This document shows, piece by piece, positions 1-9,244 of a stretch of DNA of 64,000 nt (position 1 is its first letter; every line of letters starts with the position of its first letter). Both the position numbers and the translations under genes were made by a program. Location: positions 26,928 to 90,927 of the forward strand of contig DASYZE010000003.1 of assembly GCA_035946625.1 (NCBI GenBank), given 5' to 3'. This stretch comes from DASYXZ01 sp035946625. GTDB taxonomy: Bacteria; Acidobacteriota; Terriglobia; UBA7540. A model generated the notes under the pieces. That model saw only the letters and a list, made by a program, of their open reading frames with translations, had not been told where the DNA came from and did not search any database.

Positions 1-3000
1 ACCAAAGGCGAGAGATTGACCAGAGGAACTTTGATGTTGGCAATCCTGGCCACGAAGGCATCGCTGGCGCCACCTCCGAAAGCGGTTTGATATTCCGTAC
101 CGTTATGGGCAAGGTTGGTGGAAGCCGTTACGCCCGCCACGTAAGCGTTGCCGAATGAATCCAACGCGAGTCCAAACCCGCCATCGTCTGCGCTCCCACC
201 CAAATCGGTTGAAAACATCAGAACCGAGCCCGTGGGATGGAGCTTGGTGACAAAAGCGTCTCCGCAAATATTGCCCGAGTTGCACGGGATCGTGCCTCCG
301 GCGAAAAAGCCTTGCGTAGCATCCTGGGTCACGGGGAAATTATATGAATTGGTGATACCGGCAACGTGGGCGCTGCCATTCGAGTCCACTGCAATGCCCA
401 CGGCGATGTCATCGTTGGCTCCCCCCAAATACGTAGAGTAAATCAGCGATGCCGTTCCCGATTTTGTCGGATCGATCTTGGTTATAAATCCGTCGCCGCA
501 GGCAAAACCTGAAGCGGAACAATCCGCGAGTGTAGTGCCGCCGAAGCTGGCTTGATAAGCCCCGACGGTAGTGGGAAAATCGCTCGATTGAGTTCCGCCT
601 GCCACGTAGACCGCGCCCGCGGCATCAAGGGTGATTCCCAGTCCGGTATCTTCACCCTTTCCGCCCAGATATGTGGAGTAAACCAGTCCCGTGGCCGTGG
701 AATTCAGCTCGGTGACGAACGCATCACCACAAACCGTGCTTTTGGTGCAGGAGGCTCCCCCCCCGCTATATGTGGTCTGATAAGCATTGACCGTGGGAAA
801 ATTTGGCGAGAGTGTTCTTCCCGTTACATAGGCGTTACCGGCTGCGTCAATGGCGATGCCGTTGGCCTCGTCTTCCACATTTCCGCCCAGGTAAGTGGAG
901 TAAAGCAGGGAGGCGAAAGCCCCTGTGGGTGTGGTGTTGTTGGTGTTGAATTTGGCTACAAATGCGTTTCCACAATGGCCAATGTTGCAGCTGGGGTCGC
1001 CCAATGTAGTTTGGTAAGCACCGGCGGTGACGGGGAAATCCGTGGAATTGGTACGGCCCGCGATATAGGCGTTGCCATTTGCATCCACCGTGACACCCAC
1101 GGCGTTGTCTTTTCCCGAGCCGCCCAGGTAAGTCGAGTAAAGGAGGGTGGAACCGTCAGGACTCAGACGGGTCAGGAATGCATCGCGCAGCCCGCCCAGG
1201 GCCGTTTGGCGGCCTCCGACGGTGGTGGGGAAATTGGTCGAACTGGTTTGGCCGGCAATGTAGGCATCGCCGGAAGCATCGACAGCGATCAGCCACGCGG
1301 TGTCGTCCTGATTGCCGCCGAGATAAGTCGAGTAAACCAGGGCGGTCCCATCCGGGCTTAATTTGGAGACGAAGGCATCGCCACAGTCAAAGTTGTCGAT
1401 CGAGCAGGAAGAACCTGTTCCGCCGAGTGTTGTCTGGCTGGCGGTGGCAGAAACCGGGAAGTCAATGGATGTGGTTCCGCCCGAAACATAAGCGCTGCAG
1501 GTCGAGTCAACCGCAATCCCTATGGCAGCATCGGCGCCGCTGCCGCCGAGGTAAGAGGCATAGCTCAACTTGGGGTCGATGATCAGCGGCTGGGTGCGGT
1601 CATAGTCCGCCACTTCGAAGCTCACCCGATTGTTGGCGGTGAGGACGAATCGGCCGTCGAGGAATTTGTGATTGGTGATGGGGGATTTGTGATTGGCTGT
1701 CAGTTGTCCGTTGTCTTGACCTGTCAACTGCGAACTGTCAACCCCAAGCTGCTCCTGGTAAACCACCGGCTTCTTAAACCGCACCTCGCCGCCGCCCGTC
1801 CCGATTACCAAATCGCCATTCGAGGCGATCCGTAGGGGCGCTGCTTGCGGCGCCCTCTTGGGCAGGGCAGGCCCCGCCCCTGCGAGTTGGAGGGAAATTT
1901 GCGAAGGATCAGCCCCCGGCGCCACTTCAAAATCGTATTCCAGTTGACGTTGGTTGCCGTAGTAAACCAAGTCGATGCCCGGATAAACTTGCTCATAACG
2001 AACTTTGACAAAAGTAGGCGCGTGTTTCACCCACTTGGCAGGGTCATTGCCAATGAAGTAATTGCTCTTGCCGGGTAATTCGTCTTCGCCAGTCACTTTC
2101 GCGCCGGGATTAGCGTTCAGCAATTGCATTCTTAAAACAGAGTCCTTTGTCCCTTGTCCTTTGTCCTTTGTCTGTCCACTGTCATTCCCGCGCAAGCGGG
2201 AAACCACTCCTGACTTCTGACTCCTGACTCCTGGCTCCTGCAATTTAAGCACCGCCTCAGTCGGCGTCAGGAACAATCCGTAGCCGTTGCCCCGGGAAAG
2301 GAATTTGACTTGCGGATCGGTCTGGCCCAAGTTGGCCTCGAAGCTAAGCGGCAGGTTTCCATAATTCTGGGCGAACGCTGGTTGGAAAGTTGCGGGGCAA
2401 GCGGAGAGAGGAACGGCTACGCCGATTCCGGTCAGGGCGATGACCTGCGGACTTAAGGGCGCGCTGTCCGTAAAGGTTATTGACCCAGTCTGGGTTCCCA
2501 AGGTGGTCGGGGTGAAAGTGAGGGTGAGGTTGCAGGACATCGCCGGAGCCAAAGAACTCAGGCAATTATTGCTGGCGATGGCAAACGGACCGGAGGGCAC
2601 GACGGAAGTGAGGAGGATCGTGGTGGCGCCGAAATTCGTCAATGTCTCGGTGCGCGGGCCGCTGGTGGTATTGACGGTTTGGTTGCCAAAATCCAGCGAG
2701 GTAACGGAAAGATTTGCTACGTTGACGCCGATTCCCGACAGACTTGCAACCTGCGGGCTGAAACTTGAGTCGTCTGTAACGGTAAGAGTTGCAGTCCTAT
2801 TTCCGAGCGCTATGGGTGTAAAAGTGACGTTAATGCTGCAGCTTGCGGCTGGCGCCAGAGTCGCCGGCGATGCAGGGCAATTATTAGTCTGACTGAAATC
2901 AGCGGAATCATTCCCTCCCAAACCGATTCCCGAGATTGTAAGGGGGGATATCTGTGCATTGGTCAAAGTCAGTGTTTGGACTGCGCTGAGTGTTGATAGT

Positions 3001-4466
3001 ACCTGGCTCCTAAAATTCAGGTTGGCCGGAGCAAGCGAAGGGGGTAGTGATAACAACGAAATTGAAACGTTATTGCTGCCACCAATCGCCGCCAAGTCTA
3101 GCCGGCCATCGCCGTTGAAGTCGCCTACCCCAAGGGAAAAGCCAGCCGAACCGGTCCCAGGAGGAGCTAACACTGTTTCGGGAAAGTTGCCTGTGCCGTC
3201 CCCCAACGCCACCATTAATTGGCTGCCATCGTCAAATGCCAGATCCAGCTTCCCGTCCCCGTTGAAATCCCCCACCGCGACCGCCTCGGGGTAAGGGCCA
3301 CTGGATGGGGGAGTCGCGGTGGCCGTGAAAGTACCATCCCCGTTCCCCAGGAGGATTGTCGCAGGAAAAGAACCTAAACTTTGGTTGGCAACTGCCAAGT
3401 CCAGTTTCCCATCTCCATTGAAGTCTCCAACCGCAACCGAGCGCGGTGATAAGCCCGTGGTTGGAGACGAGACCGTGGGCGTGAAGGTTCCGTCGCCGTT
3501 TCCGAGCAGAATCGTTAGGTCTTCGCTGACGTTATTCAAGACTGCCAGGTCTAATTTCCCATCCCTATTGAAATCCCCTGCCGCTATCGAGATGGGGTTA
3601 CTGCCTGTTGCCGGAGAGGCGGCGGCCGTGAAAGTCCCGTCCCCGTTACCCAGGAGAATTGTTAGGGTGCCGCTGCCGATATTTGCCACGGCCAAGTCCA
3701 GCCTCCCGTCTCCGTTGAAATCCCCCGCAGTCACGAATCGAGGGCTGGTGCCCGTGGAGGGCGACGCGGCTGCCGTAAAGGTCCCGTCACCGTTGCCCAG
3801 CAAAATGGTCAGCGTGTTGCTACCGAAGTTTGCCACCGCCAAGTCCAGCTTGCCATCCCCGTTGAAATCCCCCACCGCCGCCTGAAACGGCGTGCTGCCC
3901 GTTGCTGGGGACGTAGCGGCCGCGGTGAACGTCCCATTCCCGTTTCCCAGGAGGATCGATATGGTATTTGAGCCACTATTTGGCACTGCTAAGTCGGGCT
4001 TCCCGTCCCCATTGAAGTCGCCCACTGCCACGGTCTCAGGCGAGGTCCCGACTGGAATCAGAGAGCCAGTAGCATTGACGAAAGTAAAGGAGGTCGCAGG
4101 GTTAGCAATCGTCAAAAAGACCACATTCGACCTCCCGCCGCCTAATGGAGGGTTGACCACGGTGACGGCAGCAGTACCGGCCGCAGCGACATTCGTCGGG
4201 GGAACCGTGGCCGTCAATTGTGAGTTGCTGACAAAGGTTGTGGTTAGCGCCACGCCGTTCCAGTCTACTGTCGCCCCGGAAACAAATCCGGTGCCATTCA
4301 CTGTGAGCGTGAATCCCGCGGCACCCGGGGCCACAGCGTCAGGAACCAGCGGCTGGTTAACGAATGGTATGGGATTGAGAATAAGCGATTGGGCTGAAGC
4401 CGTCAGGGTGACAAGACCCAGGAATGCGCAAACCGCCAGGCCTTTCATTCCACGGAATAAACGCAT
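1..4466 (-). CDS. Secreted SBBP / FG-GAP beta-propeller surface protein, 3' end outside window
   Basis: The frame is open from an ATG at 4466 to the left edge, so at least 1488 residues are encoded and the C-terminus is missing. Reading N to C: a signal peptide (about 1-25, ending in TASAQ); an IPT/TIG-like Ig domain (about 29-122); seven FG-GAP/VCBS units, each with the calcium-loop motif DFNGDGKxDLAV, about 49 residues apart (about 140-455); two choice-of-anchor-D (ASPM-SPD-2-Hydin type) domains (about 500-675); a DUF7948-type domain starting FEANLGQ (about 707-960); then seven SBBP units with the motif YSTYLGG (about 966 to the edge). These folds are typical of large exported adhesin-like or substrate-binding proteins; the ligand cannot be read. 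Three stretches at 1655-1750, 1832-1883 and 2141-2240 look like in-frame insertions of repetitive DNA. It is divergent from the TPR gene that follows. Confidence 0.9.
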   Translation of the reverse strand, partial: MRLFRGMKGLAVCAFLGLVTLTASAQSLILNPIPFVNQPLVPDAVAPGAAGFTLTVNGTGFVSGATVDWNGVALTTTFVSNSQLTATVPPTNVAAAGTAAVTVVNPPLGGGRSNVVFLTIANPATSFTFVNATGSLIPVGTSPETVAVGDFNGDGKPDLAVPNSGSNTISILLGNGNGTFTAAATSPATGSTPFQAAVGDFNGDGKLDLAVANFGSNTLTILLGNGDGTFTAAASPSTGTSPRFVTAGDFNGDGRLDLAVANIGSGTLTILLGNGDGTFTAAASPATGSNPISIAAGDFNRDGKLDLAVLNNVSEDLTILLGNGDGTFTPTVSSPTTGLSPRSVAVGDFNGDGKLDLAVANQSLGSFPATILLGNGDGTFTATATPPSSGPYPEAVAVGDFNGDGKLDLAFDDGSQLMVALGDGTGNFPETVLAPPGTGSAGFSLGVGDFNGDGRLDLAAIGGSNNVSISLLSLPPSLAPANLNFRSQVLSTLSAVQTLTLTNAQISPLTISGIGLGGNDSADFSQTNNCPASPATLAPAASCSINVTFTPIALGNRTATLTVTDDSSFSPQVASLSGIGVNVANLSVTSLDFGNQTVNTTSGPRTETLTNFGATTILLTSVVPSGPFAIASNNCLSSLAPAMSCNLTLTFTPTTLGTQTGSITFTDSAPLSPQVIALTGIGVAVPLSACPATFQPAFAQNYGNLPLSFEANLGQTDPQVKFLSRGNGYGLFLTPTEAVLKLQEPGVRSQKSGVVSRLRGNDSGQTKDKGQGTKDSVLRMQLLNANPGAKVTGEDELPGKSNYFIGNDPAKWVKHAPTFVKVRYEQVYPGIDLVYYGNQRQLEYDFEVAPGADPSQISLQLAGAGPALPKRAPQAAPLRIASNGDLVIGTGGGEVRFKKPVVYQEQLGVDSSQLTGQDNGQLTANHKSPITNHKFLDGRFVLTANNRVSFEVADYDRTQPLIIDPKLSYASYLGGSGADAAIGIAVDSTCSAYVSGGTTSIDFPVSATASQTTLGGTGSSCSIDNFDCGDAFVSKLSPDGTALVYSTYLGGNQDDTAWLIAVDASGDAYIAGQTSSTNFPTTVGGRQTALGGLRDAFLTRLSPDGSTLLYSTYLGGSGKDNAVGVTVDANGNAYIAGRTNSTDFPVTAGAYQTTLGDPSCNIGHCGNAFVAKFNTNNTTPTGAFASLLYSTYLGGNVEDEANGIAIDAAGNAYVTGRTLSPNFPTVNAYQTTYSGGGASCTKSTVCGDAFVTELNSTATGLVYSTYLGGKGEDTGLGITLDAAGAVYVAGGTQSSDFPTTVGAYQASFGGTTLADCSASGFACGDGFITKIDPTKSGTASLIYSTYLGGANDDIAVGIAVDSNGSAHVAGITNSYNFPVTQDATQGFFAGGTIPCNSGNICGDAFVTKLHPTGSVLMFSTDLGGSADDGGFGLALDSFGNAYVAGVTASTNLAHNGTEYQTAFGGGASDAFVARIANIKVPLVNLSPL
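1655..1750. repeat. Degenerate ~8-bp-period repeat inside SBBP gene
   Basis: The + strand shows GTGATTGG units followed by CTGTCAGTTG, CTGTCAACTG and GAACTGTCAAC. The same word family (CAACTGTCAAC/GTTGACAGTTG) recurs at 51396-51492. It is translated on the minus strand as a Ser/Gln/Asn/Thr-rich linker between the DUF7948-type domain core and its last strand. Confidence 0.6.
1832..1883. repeat. GTAG-type palindromic element inside SBBP gene
   Basis: The element begins GTAGGGGCG and ends CGCCCCTGC, a 9-bp terminal inverted repeat with one mismatch. Inside are the hairpins GGGCGC/GCGCCC and a GC-rich second palindrome. It is translated in frame on the minus strand as a Pro/Ala/Arg-rich stretch just before the motif RIASNGDLVIG. 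It resembles the element at 63417-63492. Confidence 0.65.
2141..2240. repeat. Octamer-type repeats around a GCAA-loop hairpin, inside SBBP gene
   Basis: CCTTTGTC units of about 8 bp (2141-2176) are followed by a perfect hairpin, TTCCCGC-GCAA-GCGGGAA (2185-2202), then TCCTGACT units of about 8 bp (2206-2240). The whole is translated in frame on the minus strand and splits the DUF7948-type domain between TEAVLKL and LRMQLLNANP. The hairpin resembles dRS3-like intergenic repeats known from other bacteria. Confidence 0.7.
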
Positions 4467-4693
4467 GCTCGGAAAGGAATCGCTCCACGTCCCCACGATG
4501 ACCTCCCAATGGCCTTATACGGATCAATTCAAAATTTGCCAAAGCTTTGCCCAACAATAAATACGATTTTAGGCTTAAAGTCAAGCAAACTTCCAAAATA
4601 GCTCGCGTTGTGCGACTGACCCGCCTCATGTAAACTGAGGCGGTGGGGAGGAGAAATGGGTCTGGATGGCCCGGGGATGAAGGGTTTATATCA

Positions 4694-7261
4694 GTGAGCA
4701 CGAGTTCCACCATCCCGGTCGGAAAACATGAGGGCTGTAGCCGGCCTGTCTTTCTCCTGGTTTGTCTTCTGGCTCTGCTCATACTTTCCGGGCGTATTGC
4801 CAAGGGGCAACATTCGGGCGCTGCAAGGCAATCAACCAAGGAAGTTCTGCCCGATGCGGCCAAACAGCGCTTTAGCGAGGGTGAGAGACTATTGCGCCAG
4901 GGCGACCTGGATGCCGCCCGAGACTCGGTTTTGGAAGGGCTGAAGGCGGCTCCCCGAAGCGCCGAGGGCTATGACTTGCTTGGTATCATCTACAGTCAGC
5001 AGAAAGACTTCACCCCATCGCGGGCGGCTTTCGAGCACGCGCTTCGCCTTGAGCCTGGATCCAGCCTTATCCACTTCAATTTGGGCAATAGCTATTATGC
5101 TCAGCAAAAGCTTGACCTGGCCGCGCAGGAATTCCGGTCCTGCTTGCGCCTCGATCCCAAGTACCGCGACGCGAATTACAATCTGGGCCTGGTCTTGATG
5201 GCTCAGGGCCATCCCGACCAGGCCATTCCGGTCTTTCGCCGCATTCCGTCTCCTGACGCCAGTGTATCTCTGAACCTCCTCCAGGCTTATTTTCGTGCCG
5301 GCAAGGCAGCCCTGGGGTTCGAACTGGCCAGGACATTATCCGATCGGGCGGGGAACGACTCTCGCATTCATTTTTCACTGGGCGTCTTAATGGCCTCGGA
5401 AAAACAGTACCGTGTTGCGATTCGCGAATTCGAGTTGGCGGACTCCTTGCAGCCGCGCACCTTTGAAATTCTGCACGACTTGGGACAAGCTTACCTGCGG
5501 GATAATAATCCGGCGCGGGCAGAGGCTATACTCAACCGTGCTCTCCTCCTCCAGCCCGATTCGACGGGTACCATGTACCTCCTGGCGCAGTCCGATTTTG
5601 ACCAACAAAAATACGTACCTGCCGCCGAGATTCTTGTCCGCGCCCATAAGCTTGCGCCCGAAAACACCGACATCATTTTCTTAATGGGCCGGGTCAGCAT
5701 GATGCAGGACTATTTTGAGGACGCCATCCAAATCCTTGAGGTCGGAGCAAAGATCGCACCCGGGCGCGCCGACCTGCACGCGGCCCTGGGTGAATCCTAT
5801 TTCACGACGGGCAAACTGGATCGTGCCCGGCAGGAATTCCAGACCCTGATCCAACTCGAGCCTTCGGCGCGCTCCTACCTTTTCATGGGATTGAGTTACC
5901 GGCACCAGGGGAAATATGACGAAGCTAAAAAGTATTTTAATGAAGGGCTGCAGAAAGACCCGCGAAACGCGCCCTGCCTTTATAATCTGGGTTTTATCGA
6001 GCACAAGCAGGGCAATTATCCGGAAGCCGAGAAATTTCTTGCGGCGGCGCTGAAAATAAATCCGAACTATGATGATGCCCTTTACGAAATGGCCGGCGTC
6101 AAGATGTCACAGAAGAAATACCTGGAGGCCATTCCGTTGCTGCGCCGCGCCGCGGCCAAGCTCCCCCGCCCGGCGGAAGCTTATTACAAACTTGCCACCG
6201 CCGAACGCAACCTTCATCAAGCGGACGCGGCGCAGCGCGACATGAAGATTTTCGAAACCTTGTCCAAGGACCCTGAGCCCGGACCTTATCCTTATCAGCA
6301 CCTGTTCGATTCCGTCGGCCAGCGGGCCGACTTGTCTTCAAAGGTCAAGGCGCAGGCAGACCTGCAAGAGTTGCGCGGCGAAGTGGCCGCGCACCCTGAT
6401 CGGCCCCGCGATCTTTACCTGCTGGCCGAGGCCTATTTGAAGCTCGGCCGAGCCGATGATGCCCTGAAGACGGTCGCGCAGCTTGACCAGGTGAGCGGCG
6501 GTGATGCCCGCACTGCCGTCGGGGTGGGCGTGCTGTTGGCGCGGTTCGGCAGGTATCCTGAAGCGATCAAGCACTTTCAGGTTGCGCTGGAAGCCGACCC
6601 GGCTTCCGATGACACCAAATACGATTTGGCCAATACGTATTTTCGAGCTCGCGCTTACCCTCAGGCTCTCCAAGTGATGCAACAAGTTGGCGAATCAGGT
6701 CAGGAAGATGACGCCTACCTGGGATTGTTGGGAGACATCTACGCCCATTTGGGGCGCACGGAGGATGCGCAGAGGATCATGGAAAAGGCGATCGGGAGGA
6801 ATCCCGACAATGACCAATACAACCTTTTGTTGGCCATGATTCAAATGCAAGCCGGAGACGCCGCCGCGGCCGAAGCCACTCTGCACCATGGCCTGGCGCG
6901 AATTCCAGATTCAGGTCGGCTGAATTGGGGGATGGGAGTTCTTTCCGTCCTGCAGGGCAAAAACGATGCGGCGGCAAATTACTTCAGCCGTGCCGTGGAT
7001 TTCCTGCCCGAATGGCAAACCGGATATTCAACTTTGGGCGTGTTCTATTTTGAAACGGGGCAGGTGGCGCAAGCCCGCGAAACCCTGGACCGCTACAGCG
7101 AGCTATTTCCCCACGGTGCCTTGAACGTCAATCAAATTCGCCAGGTTTTGGCCAATGTGCCCCAGACCGATTCGCCATCAGCGCCCTCCAGGATTTTATC
7201 TCCGCAGGGCCGACAACAGTTCCTGCAAACGGCCACGATGATGATTGATCAGAACCCCTGA
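4694..7261 (+). CDS. Exported tetratricopeptide-repeat protein, about 20 repeats
   Basis: The protein is about 855 residues. A hydrophobic segment at about 18-33 (FLLVCLLALLILSG) acts as a signal peptide or membrane anchor; the rest is an almost unbroken TPR solenoid, with 34-residue helical repeats bearing the usual W/LG-Y-A-P spacing (for example YNLGLVLMAQGHPDQAI and YDLANTYFRARAYPQAL). No catalytic domain is visible, so it is probably a periplasmic or envelope scaffold. The frame opens at a GTG at 4643, but the GTG at 4694 has a GAAGGG-like ribosome site and gives a more normal leader, so that start is preferred; it is not certain. It stands alone, divergent from the SBBP gene and convergent with the LacI gene. 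Confidence 0.85.
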   Translation: MSTSSTIPVGKHEGCSRPVFLLVCLLALLILSGRIAKGQHSGAARQSTKEVLPDAAKQRFSEGERLLRQGDLDAARDSVLEGLKAAPRSAEGYDLLGIIYSQQKDFTPSRAAFEHALRLEPGSSLIHFNLGNSYYAQQKLDLAAQEFRSCLRLDPKYRDANYNLGLVLMAQGHPDQAIPVFRRIPSPDASVSLNLLQAYFRAGKAALGFELARTLSDRAGNDSRIHFSLGVLMASEKQYRVAIREFELADSLQPRTFEILHDLGQAYLRDNNPARAEAILNRALLLQPDSTGTMYLLAQSDFDQQKYVPAAEILVRAHKLAPENTDIIFLMGRVSMMQDYFEDAIQILEVGAKIAPGRADLHAALGESYFTTGKLDRARQEFQTLIQLEPSARSYLFMGLSYRHQGKYDEAKKYFNEGLQKDPRNAPCLYNLGFIEHKQGNYPEAEKFLAAALKINPNYDDALYEMAGVKMSQKKYLEAIPLLRRAAAKLPRPAEAYYKLATAERNLHQADAAQRDMKIFETLSKDPEPGPYPYQHLFDSVGQRADLSSKVKAQADLQELRGEVAAHPDRPRDLYLLAEAYLKLGRADDALKTVAQLDQVSGGDARTAVGVGVLLARFGRYPEAIKHFQVALEADPASDDTKYDLANTYFRARAYPQALQVMQQVGESGQEDDAYLGLLGDIYAHLGRTEDAQRIMEKAIGRNPDNDQYNLLLAMIQMQAGDAAAAEATLHHGLARIPDSGRLNWGMGVLSVLQGKNDAAANYFSRAVDFLPEWQTGYSTLGVFYFETGQVAQARETLDRYSELFPHGALNVNQIRQVLANVPQTDSPSAPSRILSPQGRQQFLQTATMMIDQNP

Positions 7262-7346
7262 GATTTAGACGCGGGGGAATGACTTCGTTGCCAATTGTCA
7301 AATGGGACCCAGGCTGGTGGTTTCCCCACCCGTCCACTTTTTAATG

Positions 7347-8408
7347 TCACGGCACGGTAGGCGGCTGAGGAACGTCCTGGACTCTGGTGACTCGAGCGGG
7401 GGCGCGATGCTCTGGCGCCCGGGCCGTGGATTTCCGGATCACCAGTTGCGTCTCCACCACGTACTCTGCTCCCAAGCGTTTTTTATTTTTCAGGATATTT
7501 TGCAAAGCTTGGAAAGCCAGCCGGCCCACCTGATCGCGGGAAAGGTTGACGGTGGTCAGCGGAGGGTAGGCGATTCGCGCGAATTCGATATCGTCAAAAC
7601 CGATTACGGAGATGTCCTCCGGCACCCGCAGGCCCGCCTCATGTAACGCGCTCATCACTCCAATGGCGGTGAGGTCATTGCTGCAAAGCAGGGCGCTGGG
7701 CAAGGGTCCGTGCGCCAGAAGATTGCCGGCTGCGGCAATCCCACCATCCACTTTGTGGTTGCCCTCCAGCATCCGATGGGCGGGCAGCCCGCGCCTTGAC
7801 AAGGCGTTCACAAACGCTTCACGGCGAATGACGGAGGAGCGCAGGGTTGGGGGCCCGGCAATAAAGCCGATGTCCGTATGACCGAGGTCCAGCAAATGTT
7901 CGATTGCCTGGTAAATGCCCACCGAATAATTTACCCGGACGTTGCTCTTATAATGTCCAACCCGCCCCAGGTCAAGAAAGACCACGGCCACCTGGTTTGC
8001 GGTGAGCTCTTCGGCGAGTTCGGTGGCGAGCTCCGAGGTCATGATGGCCACGCCACGCACTTTGTTTTCGATCATTTTATGGACCGCGCCCTTGATTCGT
8101 TTCGGATCATAATTGGTGTTGCACAACAGCAGGTCAAATCCGGCCTCCAGGGCCGCCGACTCAAAACTCTTGACTATTTCCGGGAAGAACGGATTTTCAA
8201 TGTCGGAAACAATCAGGCCAAAAAAATCGCTGCGCCCGACGGCCAGTCGGCGTGCGTGAGCGTCCTTGTGATAATTGAGTTCGCGAATGACCTCAAGAAC
8301 CCGCTGCCGCGTCTGCGGCGACACAAAACGGGTCTTGTTCATCACATGGGAGACGGTGGTCACCGAGACTCCGGCTCTCCGGGCAACATCCTTCATTTGA
8401 AGCGCCAT
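7347..8408 (-). CDS. LacI-family transcriptional regulator
   Basis: The protein has 353 residues, the usual family length. Residues 4-50 form the helix-turn-helix (DVARRAGVSVTTVSHVMN), followed by the hinge helix and a periplasmic-binding-protein-like effector domain from about 60 to 330, with the family motifs GLIVSDIENPFF, PSALLCSNDLTAIGVM and ISVIGFDDIEFA. Members bind operators as dimers and usually respond to a sugar or sugar phosphate. It is divergent from the TonB-receptor gene at 9245. Two palindromes in the shared 836-bp spacer match the family operator pattern GCAA-N-CG-N-TTGC, so autoregulation and control of the receptor are the likely roles. The effector cannot be predicted from sequence alone. 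Confidence 0.95.
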   Translation of the reverse strand: MALQMKDVARRAGVSVTTVSHVMNKTRFVSPQTRQRVLEVIRELNYHKDAHARRLAVGRSDFFGLIVSDIENPFFPEIVKSFESAALEAGFDLLLCNTNYDPKRIKGAVHKMIENKVRGVAIMTSELATELAEELTANQVAVVFLDLGRVGHYKSNVRVNYSVGIYQAIEHLLDLGHTDIGFIAGPPTLRSSVIRREAFVNALSRRGLPAHRMLEGNHKVDGGIAAAGNLLAHGPLPSALLCSNDLTAIGVMSALHEAGLRVPEDISVIGFDDIEFARIAYPPLTTVNLSRDQVGRLAFQALQNILKNKKRLGAEYVVETQLVIRKSTARAPEHRAPARVTRVQDVPQPPTVP

Positions 8409-8615
8409 GCGGGTTCGATCCTTTAAATAAACTTCGCACTCTGCTTTCGTTTACCAGGCTCACCCACAATACATTTTTCAAGAGGCATGCAAGCGGGCAG
8501 TTGAGGAATCACTCTTTGGGCACGGAAAACACATCCCGCCACAAATATTCCTGCCCCCAGTGACCCCACTTTCCTCTGCACCATAACGCGACTCGCCAAA
8601 TTTTGCAAGACGTTT

Positions 8616-8631
8616 GCGCAATCGCTTGCGA
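8616..8631. promoter_or_regulatory. LacI-type operator O1
   Basis: GCGCAA-TCGC-TTGCGA is a 16-bp palindrome with one mismatch and the central CpG typical of LacI-family sites (GCAANCGNTTGC core). It lies about 208 bp upstream of the LacI start codon and 497 bp from the second site. Confidence 0.65.
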
Positions 8632-9086
8632 AGGGCCTGATATTGCCCGGCAGGAATTCAGGACAACTACGGACAATAAAGGGCTTGGAACTACTATGAT
8701 TCAAGGGCTCAAGTAATATAGATTTTTGTAAAAGGCAATATAGAATTTAGGGGAACGCAGGTGTCTTATGGTGGCTGGAGGTGAAACGCTATTTTTTTAC
8801 GTTGGAAATGTGGGAGTTAACCGATTTGGTTTTCCGTGATGCTTTGGAACCGGAGTTGCACCGTGATTGTTTCATAGGGCGCTCGTTTCGTGACGTGGGG
8901 CCTTCAATATTTGAATGACCGCGCCGACGGGCGCCCCAGTACTCCGGGCATAAGAGCTGCAAGGGCTGGCCGAAGCGGGTCGGGAATATGGTCGGACTGG
9001 CCCGCAGCGTTTGGGAAGAGGGCGCAAAGGGTGGGCCGGGGAGTGACAGGAATTTGCTGGTGGGAAATAAATGTATTATTTTTCGC

Positions 9087-9115
9087 TTGACAAAGAACTA
9101 TCCCTCGTGGACACT
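9087..9115 (+). promoter_or_regulatory. Candidate sigma-70-type promoter of the TonB-receptor gene
   Basis: A perfect -35 box TTGACA (9087-9092) is followed 17 bp later by a poor -10 (GACACT, 9110-9115). The predicted start near 9122 would put operator O2 directly over the early transcribed region, as in simple repression. Confidence 0.35.
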
Positions 9116-9127
9116 TGTCGCCAGTTC

Positions 9128-9143
9128 GCGCAACCGATTGCGC
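9128..9143. promoter_or_regulatory. LacI-type operator O2
   Basis: GCGCAA-CCGA-TTGCGC is a perfect 6-bp inverted repeat around a central CpG, the LacI-family consensus form. It is 102 bp upstream of the receptor start codon. A further TTGCG half-site follows at 9151-9155. Confidence 0.75.
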
Positions 9144-9244
9144 AAACGCATTGCGTCGGGTTTAGCGGGTGTCTCGCCGGGCTCCAAGGTGAGTCCGTTT
9201 TCCTGGTCACTGAGTACCAGAATTTCCGCGAATGAGGAGAGAAG

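Larger units (their letters stand above)
8409..9244. promoter_or_regulatory. Shared regulatory spacer between LacI gene and TonB-receptor gene
   Basis: This 836-bp stretch has no convincing gene. It holds two LacI-type operators (8616-8631 and 9128-9143) and a TTGACA box at 9087. The middle part (about 8700-9050) shows no clear structure. Short frames in it lack family resemblance and ribosome sites. Confidence 0.6.

Noticed and set aside
3100..4040. Seven regularly spaced ~147-bp similarities, looking like an array
   Set aside because: They are FG-GAP/VCBS protein repeats read on the minus strand, not CRISPR repeats: too long, diverged at third codon positions, and no spacer pattern.
2440..4560. 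Several long plus-strand open frames opposite the SBBP gene
   Set aside because: They follow the codon periodicity of the minus-strand gene, have Pro/Ser-rich shadow composition and no domains.
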